In this document: one piece after another, positions 7,293 to 12,072 of the stretch
Layout: each line of letters opens with the position of its first letter
Position numbering within the stretch: the first letter of the stretch is position 1
NCBI GenBank assembly: GCA_002491195.1
Contig: DKVL01000018.1
Coordinates: 1 to 12,072 of the forward strand
Length of the DNA: 12,072 nt
From: Lachnospiraceae bacterium UBA7179
GTDB taxonomy: Bacteria; Bacillota; Clostridia; Lachnospirales; Lachnospiraceae
Direction: 5' to 3'
The notes under the pieces: generated by a model
Seen by the model: the letters and a program-made list of their open reading frames with translations, nothing else
Told to the model about the DNA's origin: nothing
Databases searched by the model: none
Made by a program: the position numbers and the translations under genes

Positions 7293-7320
7293 CAAAACTT
7301 CCCAAAATTTTATTTTTTCC

Positions 7321-7348
7321 TAAAGTTTCCGGTGTATCATGACGATAT
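7321..7348 (+). promoter_or_regulatory. Sigma-D (sigma-28, flagellar) type promoter
   Basis: TAAA (7321-7324, within TAAAGTTT) is followed after 16 bases by GACGATAT (7341-7348). The Bacillus sigma-D consensus is TAAA, 14-16 bases, GCCGATAT, so this matches at all but one position. No good vegetative -35/-10 pair was seen in the same interval. The start would be near 7355, with a leader of about 100 nt before ATG 7456. Confidence 0.65.
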
Positions 7349-7358
7349 ATTTTTAAAA

Positions 7359-7397
7359 CCAGTATTTTTATGTCCTATCCATGTATCAAAATACTGG
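7359..7397 (+). promoter_or_regulatory. Hairpin at the 5' end of the leader
   Basis: CCAGTATTTT (7359-7368) and AAAATACTGG (7388-7397) are perfect 10-bp complements around a 19-base loop. It begins within a few bases of the predicted sigma-D start, so it may act as a 5' mRNA stabiliser or a protein or RNA binding site. Confidence 0.5.
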
Positions 7398-7455
7398 ATG
7401 CAGCCATGGAGGGAATCAATTAATTCATTTATGTAAAGAAGGGAAGGGATACCAT

Positions 7456-8112
7456 ATGAGTTTATCAGGAATCGGAAATAATAATGTTACAGACTTGTAT
7501 ACAGTCGAAGCAGAAAAGAAAGAGAATGTTGCTTCGAAAAATGACACTACGAAAACAGATACTTCAAAAGCCGAAAACAAAAATGAAAACAGTGCCGCTG
7601 TATATGACAAGACAAAGTTGTCCGAGGATGACAGAAAAGCGATCGTAGCACAGCTCAAAGCAGACCAGGAGAAACGCCAGTCACAGCTGACCGACCTCGT
7701 TCATAATATGCTCAATACACAGACCAACACATTCGGCCAGGCAAACAATATCTGGCAGTTCCTTGCAAAGGGCGATTACACAGTTGACGCTGAGACACAG
7801 AAGAAAGCACAGGAAGCAATCTCGGAAGATGGTTACTGGGGCGTGAAGCAGACTTCAGACCGTATCGTGTCTTTTGCAACAGCACTTGCCGGAAATGATT
7901 CCAAGCAGCTTGAGAAGATGCGCGATGCTTTCCTGAAGGGATATGAGAAAGCGGAAAAGACATGGGGCGGCAAACTTCCCGAAATTTCGAAGAAAACACA
8001 TGACGCTGTTCTCGAGAAGTTTGACAAACTGATGAATCCAAAGACTGAGGACAAAGCTCCTGAAAAGGATACGATCACAACAACAGAAGATGGTACTGTT
8101 ATTGCGAAGTAA
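7456..8112 (+). CDS. Uncharacterised clostridial protein under a sigma-D-type promoter
   Basis: A 218-aa acidic/lysine-rich protein with no signal peptide or membrane helix. Residues about 15-50 are a low-complexity linker rich in K, E, T, N and S. Residues about 54-195 form one helical domain with conserved-looking blocks: LKADQEKRQSQLTDLVHNML, a QANNIWQFLAKGDYTVD stretch, then AISEDGYWGVKQTSDRI, and WGGKLPEISKKTHDAVLEKF. The C-terminus is a disordered charged tail. I recall similar uncharacterised clostridial proteins but know no assigned function. The sigma-D promoter implies expression with motility genes, so a flagellar or secreted accessory role is possible (inference). ATG 7456 is chosen behind GGGAAGGGA; an in-frame ATG at 7381 lies inside the leader hairpin and has no binding site. 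It converges on sipL and shares a terminator with it. Confidence 0.7.
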   Translation: MSLSGIGNNNVTDLYTVEAEKKENVASKNDTTKTDTSKAENKNENSAAVYDKTKLSEDDRKAIVAQLKADQEKRQSQLTDLVHNMLNTQTNTFGQANNIWQFLAKGDYTVDAETQKKAQEAISEDGYWGVKQTSDRIVSFATALAGNDSKQLEKMRDAFLKGYEKAEKTWGGKLPEISKKTHDAVLEKFDKLMNPKTEDKAPEKDTITTTEDGTVIAK

Positions 8113-8125
8113 TATATCGATAAAG

Positions 8126-8161
8126 CGTAAAATAGGTCAGCGAAAGCTGACCTATTTTACG
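8126..8161. terminator. Shared bidirectional terminator with GAAA tetraloop
   Basis: Arms 8126-8141 and 8146-8161 are perfect 16-bp complements closed by a GAAA (GNRA) loop. The AAAA/TTTT tracts inside the stem give U-rich ends on both strands. The right arm includes the last two codons and the stop of sipL (8152-8154), so the coding end doubles as half of the hairpin. Confidence 0.8.
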
Positions 8162-9726
8162 ATAAGAATCTTATCACCTGCCTTGATCTCATCTTCTGTC
8201 AGATTATTCATTTCTTTAATACGTCCTACGCTAACATAATATTTTTTGCCAATCTGCCAGAGTGAATCGCCCGGTTTCACATAATAGATTGCAAAACCCG
8301 GAAGCTTTTCCAGGACATCTGCATCGATCGGCTCTATCGCTAATTCTGTTAAGATATCTTCGCTTTTTGTATTATAGATCAGCATTTTGACATTCACAGT
8401 GCCTCTCCACTCAAGCTGTGCGCTGTCCTTGATGCTCACTGCCTGCTGCGGTATCCATATAGACAGGGAGTACTGCTCGAGCTGTTTTTCATCTACATCG
8501 GGAATGTCTCTCACGATCTCAAACGGAACAGTATTTTTTACCGGACAGAGAACGCCGTTGCTCTCGTTGGAGGCGTAGAGCACTTGAAGTTCGATCTCAC
8601 CGTTCAGTCTTAACTGGCCATCTTTCAATGTCGTCTCAGCGAGTTTTGCCTTGGCATCACTGTGACAAACCTGCAGAATTTTGGGATCTGCGTCCTCTAA
8701 TTTAATGCTACGCGTGAGTTTTTCTTCGATGTTGAGGTCTGTACACAGGTCGCGGAACTGTTTGGTGTCGATACCCGCATGCACTTCGCAGCTTACACCG
8801 TACACATCGGCCACAATTGAGGTGCTCTCTTTCTCGTAGAGCTTAATCTCAAGCTCTACTGTAGTCTCCACGCCAATCACACGAAATTCACCGTCGGAAT
8901 CCTCCCTGATCGTGATCTCCTCGTGCCCAATCTCATACATTACATCTGCAATCATGCCTTCCCTGCTGTTCTGGCACTCCACATTTCCATTGAAAGGGAT
9001 CACCGTCTCATACCAATTGATCCTGCCTGAAGTATCTTCCCGATAGACAATAAATACATTCAATTCCCCTGTAATTCCCAACTTCTCATCCATTGATCGG
9101 AAATTGATACTGCTGATCGCTGCATTTTTCCACAGGGCTGATCCGATATCCGGCATACCTGCGGGCAGACGCGTTTCCTCATGAATACGCAGCAAATCCC
9201 TCTTTTTCACAACTGTCTCGAGAAAATCCAGACTCTTCTTGCGATATTCGAGTTTTTGATCTGTGTCTTTTGTGTTGTCGAGCTCTACACACAATTCCTC
9301 TGAGATACTCTCCTCCACTTTTGGCTCCAACGAGATCACGGACTGAATACTGAGCTTTCTGGAATTAATAATATGAATCCGCATGTCATCCAGATTTGTT
9401 TTGCAAACGACTCGATCTGTACCTTCAAGTTTGTCGAGATAGATCTCCTCCATAAATGGAATATCGCCCTCCATGCCTGCAAGCGTTCTATCTTCAGGCG
9501 ATGCTCCCTCTGTCTGATACAAAATCTGATAACACAGTTTTCCCTTCACCCAGATTTTGTTCATGCCTGTCTTGATCTCATCTACCTTGATTGTTCCACA
9601 GTCGTAAATCACCTTCGCCACATCTGGCTTTGCATCGGACACATTGATATCTGCCTCCAGAGGTATCTGCAAAAGTGCCTTGGACTTTATCCGCTCTGTA
9701 TGGATATTCTTCTTTAACAGCTCCAT
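8152..9726 (-). CDS. sipL: SipL-type spore coat morphogenetic protein (SPOCS domains + LysM)
   Basis: A 524-aa mother-cell protein. In Clostridioides difficile, SipL binds SpoIVA through its LysM domain and is needed to localise the coat around the forespore. Three SPOCS (DUF3794) units can be read: about residues 25-135 (LLQIPLEADINVSDAKPDV ... VKGKLCYQILY), about 180-300 (LPAGMPDIGSALWKNAAI ... GELNVFIVYRED) and about 340-455 (ADPKILQVCHSDAKAK ... GEIELQVLYAS). A C-terminal LysM domain occupies 478-524 (YYVKPGDSLWQIGKKYY ... IKAGDKILIV). Length and domain order match the family (C. difficile SipL is about 510 aa). ATG 9726 is chosen because GGAGG (9736-9740) lies 9 nt upstream; an upstream in-frame ATG at 9747 has no binding site. 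The sigma-E promoter in front agrees with mother-cell expression. It appears to be a single-gene unit. Confidence 0.9.
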   Translation of the reverse strand: MELLKKNIHTERIKSKALLQIPLEADINVSDAKPDVAKVIYDCGTIKVDEIKTGMNKIWVKGKLCYQILYQTEGASPEDRTLAGMEGDIPFMEEIYLDKLEGTDRVVCKTNLDDMRIHIINSRKLSIQSVISLEPKVEESISEELCVELDNTKDTDQKLEYRKKSLDFLETVVKKRDLLRIHEETRLPAGMPDIGSALWKNAAISSINFRSMDEKLGITGELNVFIVYREDTSGRINWYETVIPFNGNVECQNSREGMIADVMYEIGHEEITIREDSDGEFRVIGVETTVELEIKLYEKESTSIVADVYGVSCEVHAGIDTKQFRDLCTDLNIEEKLTRSIKLEDADPKILQVCHSDAKAKLAETTLKDGQLRLNGEIELQVLYASNESNGVLCPVKNTVPFEIVRDIPDVDEKQLEQYSLSIWIPQQAVSIKDSAQLEWRGTVNVKMLIYNTKSEDILTELAIEPIDADVLEKLPGFAIYYVKPGDSLWQIGKKYYVSVGRIKEMNNLTEDEIKAGDKILIVK

Positions 9727-9783
9727 ATAAAAAGACCTCCCAAACATGTGTTTTGTATCCTTTTTGCCATGTTTTAATAGTTC

Positions 9784-9812
9784 AATGTATGCCGGGGAAG
9801 TCCTAAATATGA
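9784..9812 (-). promoter_or_regulatory. Sigma-E sporulation promoter of sipL
   Basis: On the minus strand, TCATATT (9806-9812) and CATACATT (9784-9791) are 14 bases apart. The sigma-E consensus is KMATATT, 14-15 bases, CATACANT, and this site matches every position. The start would be near 9777, about 50 nt before ATG 9726. Confidence 0.8.
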
Positions 9813-9849
9813 CGAATTCCTGATAGCAGTCATCTTTGACGGATATTTG

Positions 9850-10293
9850 TTACGGATTGACCTGTAATACATATCCTCGTTTCTTTGCCTCTTTAATCAG
9901 ATCAGGCTGAATGTCAGGGTATGTCCATCTTTCCGGAAACTGATCGGTTATTCTGATTTTTTCAATCTCGCTATGTAACTCTGCCTCAAAACATTTGATA
10001 TCGGCAAAATATAACATTCCAAAAGATTCTTCTCCATCAATACAATCAGGCGCCGTCACTGAATATACACAGACAGGTTCTATCTCAAATTCCAAAGCCC
10101 CTGTTTCCTCATACAGCTCCCGTTTTGCTGTATCAATGATCTCTTCCCCTTCCTCCCGATGACCTCCGGGTACTTCCCATGTATCCCTGTCCTTGTGTTT
10201 GCAAAAGACATATTTATTTTGCGTTTTCGCTAAGATCACTGCAAATTTAAGCAATTCATCCGCTGCATTTTCATAAAATTTAACCTCTGTCAC
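9850..10293 (-). CDS. NUDIX hydrolase
   Basis: A 147-aa hydrolase of nucleoside diphosphates linked to another moiety; the exact substrate cannot be read from sequence. The full NUDIX box GX5EX7REUXEEXGU is present at residues 44-66 (GHREEGEE ... RELYEETGA), with all catalytic Glu residues. The start is GTG 10293, with GGAGG 9 nt upstream inside the HAD gene. The two genes overlap by 14 nt (the HAD stop is at 10280), so translation is probably coupled. It is the last gene of the DUF4291-HAD-NUDIX group. A shrunken second copy lies just upstream of that group at 11676-11812. No strong terminator is seen between this stop and the sipL promoter. Confidence 0.88.
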   Translation of the reverse strand: MTEVKFYENAADELLKFAVILAKTQNKYVFCKHKDRDTWEVPGGHREEGEEIIDTAKRELYEETGALEFEIEPVCVYSVTAPDCIDGEESFGMLYFADIKCFEAELHSEIEKIRITDQFPERWTYPDIQPDLIKEAKKRGYVLQVNP

Positions 10294-11017
10294 TTAGTCC
10301 ATCCTCCATTCGCAGTTTTAATTCCTTCCAATCTGTTACTGTCAAAATATTTTTGTCTTCTGTATATGGCAGATCAATTGCGCCAATATACCATATCGGT
10401 AACAGACCAGCATTTAAGGAACCCTTCACATCACACTCGTACTGATCTCCTATATACCAGACTTCGTTTGGCTGCAATTGAGCTTTTTCCAATGCCAGAT
10501 CAAATATCCTTTTATTGGGTTTACGAAATATAAAATTACTTGAAGTAATAATAAATTCAAAAGCATTTTGAGGAAGCAGTCTATTGATCCGCTCTGCAAC
10601 TACAGACGGATCATATGCAATATTGCTGATTACGCCTGTGCGGATATTCTTGTTCTGCAAATATTCCAAAAAATCATTGATCCCCTCTGTCGGCACTCCT
10701 GGAGCGGCAGCATTCCAAAATACCATATCAATTTCAGAGTTACTTAATGCAATCTCTATTCCCTGCGATTCATAAAGATACGGCGTAAACATTGTATTGG
10801 GTATTTCGATCTGAAAAAAATGTCTTTTCCCGGGATCTAGTCTTCCAAGCTCCCGATTGATCTCATTTGCTTTGGCTTGCACCTGCTCTGGCGACAAATG
10901 ATATTTATTTCTTGTCGCATACTGCAAAACCGCCTCTGTTCCCTTTATTCCATCAAATTTCTGTTCTGCAATAAGAGTCTGACCATAATCGAACAATACC
11001 ATTTTGGGTATTTCCAT
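10280..11017 (-). CDS. HAD-superfamily hydrolase (HAD-IA type)
   Basis: A 245-aa HAD-like enzyme with an alpha-helical cap. Motif I is FDYGQTL, with nucleophile D10 and T14; the second Asp of the usual DxD is Gly (G12). Motif II Ser is S131 in GVISN, motif III Lys is K166 in RKPNKRIF, and motif IV is GDQYECD with D191 and D196. Loss of the general acid Asp is seen in some dehalogenase and phosphonatase relatives, so a plain phosphatase activity is less certain. ATG 11017 is chosen because GGAGG (11026-11030) lies 8 nt upstream; the in-frame ATG at 11038 precedes that site and adds only seven residues. It begins 41 nt after the DUF4291 stop and overlaps the NUDIX gene. Confidence 0.85.
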   Translation of the reverse strand: MEIPKMVLFDYGQTLIAEQKFDGIKGTEAVLQYATRNKYHLSPEQVQAKANEINRELGRLDPGKRHFFQIEIPNTMFTPYLYESQGIEIALSNSEIDMVFWNAAAPGVPTEGINDFLEYLQNKNIRTGVISNIAYDPSVVAERINRLLPQNAFEFIITSSNFIFRKPNKRIFDLALEKAQLQPNEVWYIGDQYECDVKGSLNAGLLPIWYIGAIDLPYTEDKNILTVTDWKELKLRMEDGLSDRG

Positions 11018-11058
11018 GCAATTTACCTCCACATTCAAAGTATCCCTATCTGGCTTCC

Positions 11059-11646
11059 TTATCTCATAGCTAATCTTTTCCGGATAGCCTTATCCCTGAC
11101 AGGATAGATCTTCTCTGATGGCAGATCCTTTGCGCTCAACTTTCCGTTCTTTCTCTGTCCGTTCCACTTCCTCACCAAGGGTGTGAGATCCTCTATGCGG
11201 CAGATGCCCTTGTCTAAAACTTCCCTCAGCGCGCTCCCTTTTATCCCAATCTGAATCGCCGCGCGATCAATCGCATTTCCGTTCATATTTCTGTCAGGAT
11301 CCCACTGGCAATATACAGTCGTCTCCGCAAAGGCTTTTTCCCATTGTGCGCCAGTATAGCTTGCCGAATCCGGTGAAGTCAAAACCGCCTTTTCCAACAG
11401 CATATCAAATACAGATTGATCGATATCCAAAGCAAGGATACATTCCTGGTCTTTCTTCGTCCCCCAGTTAGAACGATACATAAGCCATAAAAAAGAAGGC
11501 TTGATCCACGTCATGCGGTCTAAGTTAAACTTACTCCCAAATGTCTGCAATGCAATTGCTTCTTTTGCAATCGCTGCATTATACGCCTGATATACCCGGA
11601 TACACTGCTTGTCATAGCGCGCAAACACTTCTTTCACATATTGCAT
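11059..11646 (-). CDS. DUF4291 domain protein
   Basis: A 195-aa protein matching DUF4291 along its length. Characteristic blocks are IRVYQAYNAAIAKEA (about residues 16-30), MTWIKPSFLWLMYRSNWGTK (45-64), VYCQWDPDRN (111-120), AIQIGIKG (130-137) and ICRIEDLTPLV (148-158). The conserved Arg, Trp and Lys suggest an enzyme, but the biochemical function is not known to me. AGAGGAT lies just before ATG 11646. It is the first gene of a tight same-strand group with the HAD and NUDIX genes. I see no convincing promoter in the short upstream stretch, which is occupied by the NUDIX remnant. Confidence 0.8.
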   Translation of the reverse strand: MQYVKEVFARYDKQCIRVYQAYNAAIAKEAIALQTFGSKFNLDRMTWIKPSFLWLMYRSNWGTKKDQECILALDIDQSVFDMLLEKAVLTSPDSASYTGAQWEKAFAETTVYCQWDPDRNMNGNAIDRAAIQIGIKGSALREVLDKGICRIEDLTPLVRKWNGQRKNGKLSAKDLPSEKIYPVRDKAIRKRLAMR

Positions 11647-11675
11647 AAATATCCTCTTTTCTTTGTTTCTTCTAA

Positions 11676-11812
11676 ATTAAACAAGGCTGGATATCAGAAT
11701 ATGTCCATCTTTTTGGTATTTCTTCGATACAGACAGGTTCTGTCTCAAATTCCAAAATCCCTGTTTCCTCATACAGCTCCGCTTTGCTATATCTATAATG
11801 CTTTCCCGACTA
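11676..11812 (-). pseudogene. Internally deleted, frameshifted copy of the NUDIX gene
   Basis: Bases 11731-11809 closely match 10071-10151 of the intact NUDIX gene (end of the NUDIX box and the EFEIEPVC region). Bases 11676-11714 match 9896-9934 (the RWTYPDIQPDLI region). About 135 bp between these blocks in the intact gene are replaced by 16 bp here. One base is missing in the AAACGGGAG stretch of the NUDIX box, so the reading frame is lost. The residual open frame (11677-11865) is a chimera with the adjoining Rpn tail and is unlikely to be functional. Confidence 0.8.
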
Positions 11813-11815
11813 CTT

Positions 11816-11890
11816 AAGATTTTAATCAACCTTTCCGCTATCTCCCTTGCAGTTTCCTGTGCCACTTCATATCGTTCGCTCTTAATATAT
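11816..11890 (-). pseudogene. Fragment of an Rpn C-terminal tail
   Basis: Minus-strand translation reads IKSERYEVAQETAREIAERLIK, the repeat-rich tail of Rpn-family proteins. It then joins the NUDIX remnant without the rest of the domain. The DNA is a near copy of the same segment in the adjacent Rpn gene (around 12022-12072) and starts within a few bases of that gene's stop, as expected of a partial tandem duplication. Confidence 0.7.
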
Positions 11891-11894
11891 ACTT

Positions 11895-12072
11895 TTACAA
11901 CAACTGCATGACTTCGGCTTCCAGTTCTTTTAATTCTTCCAGTGATAATGATGGTACATAACGTGCAATTTTTTCAAGTGACATTTCACCATCTCTAATC
12001 ATTCTTTCCGCCGTCTGCCTTGCAGTTTCCTGTGCCGCTTCCTGTGCCGCTTCATATCGTTCACTCTTAATA
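11895..12072 (-). CDS. Rpn-family protein, C-terminal end (runs off window)
   Basis: A partial gene. From 12071 to the stop TAA at 11895-11897 the minus strand encodes 58 residues. It begins IKSERYEAAQEAAQETARQT and ends PSLSLEELKELEAEVMQLL, the same C-terminal domain as the ORF at 6104-6298. The nuclease core must lie beyond the right edge, so whether it is intact cannot be judged. A 12-bp tandem duplication (12027-12038 and 12039-12050) encodes the repeated AAQE unit. Confidence 0.8.
   Translation of the reverse strand, partial: IKSERYEAAQEAAQETARQTAERMIRDGEMSLEKIARYVPSLSLEELKELEAEVMQLL

Noticed and set aside
7712..8078. Minus-strand open frames opposite the 218-aa protein.
   Set aside because: They are shadows of the plus-strand gene with no ribosome binding sites or recognisable motifs.
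11677..11865. 62-aa open frame as a real gene.
   Set aside because: It is a chimera of an Rpn tail fragment and an out-of-frame NUDIX remnant with no ribosome binding site.

Overview
The window looks like chromosomal DNA of an anaerobic, spore-forming Clostridia, most likely a Lachnospiraceae relative. This rests on a SipL-type spore coat protein behind a near-perfect sigma-E promoter, a gene behind a sigma-D (flagellar-type) promoter, strong GGAGG ribosome binding sites, AT-rich intergenic DNA, and Rpn, SUKH and DUF4291 genes typical of that group. No tRNA, rRNA, CRISPR array or intact insertion sequence was found.

Layout. Positions 1-75 hold 30-bp tandem operator-like repeats in front of a MocR/PdxR-type regulator (96-1433). 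A 17-bp inverted repeat (1457-1493) separates it from a convergent gene for a large secreted protein (1515-3704, minus) with three 42-residue N-terminal repeats, a Ser/Pro/Glu linker and Ig-like modules. Next comes an ankyrin-repeat protein (3894-4886, minus). Both minus genes have clear vegetative-type promoters. The 4887-5402 interval carries the ankyrin promoter, a decayed coding remnant (5045-5280) and the promoter of an Rpn-family nuclease (5403-6086). The C-terminal domain of that nuclease is split off as its own small ORF (6104-6298). A terminator and the start of a truncated gene follow.

Second half. A SUKH/SMI1-KNR4-like gene (6423-7238, minus) is divergent from an uncharacterised 218-aa protein (7456-8112) that has a sigma-D promoter and a 5' leader hairpin. 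That gene converges on sipL (8152-9726, minus), and the two share a 16-bp hairpin with a GAAA loop. A minus-strand cluster follows: DUF4291 protein (11059-11646), HAD-like hydrolase (10280-11017) and NUDIX hydrolase (9850-10293, overlapping the HAD gene). The right edge (11676-12072) is a scar: a shrunken, frameshifted copy of the NUDIX gene joined to a partial copy of an Rpn C-terminal tail, then the tail of a second Rpn gene running off the window.

How the genes work together. Most are independent single-gene units (regulation, surface protein, sporulation, motility-regulon protein). DUF4291-HAD-NUDIX is the only likely operon and may handle nucleotide or metabolite housekeeping. The accessory material (split Rpn, truncated starts, SUKH orphan, NUDIX/Rpn chimera) shows repeated small rearrangements. 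The most interesting points are the naturally separated Rpn C-terminal ORF, which resembles known intragenic Rpn antitoxins, and the sigma-D promoter that links an uncharacterised protein to the motility regulon.
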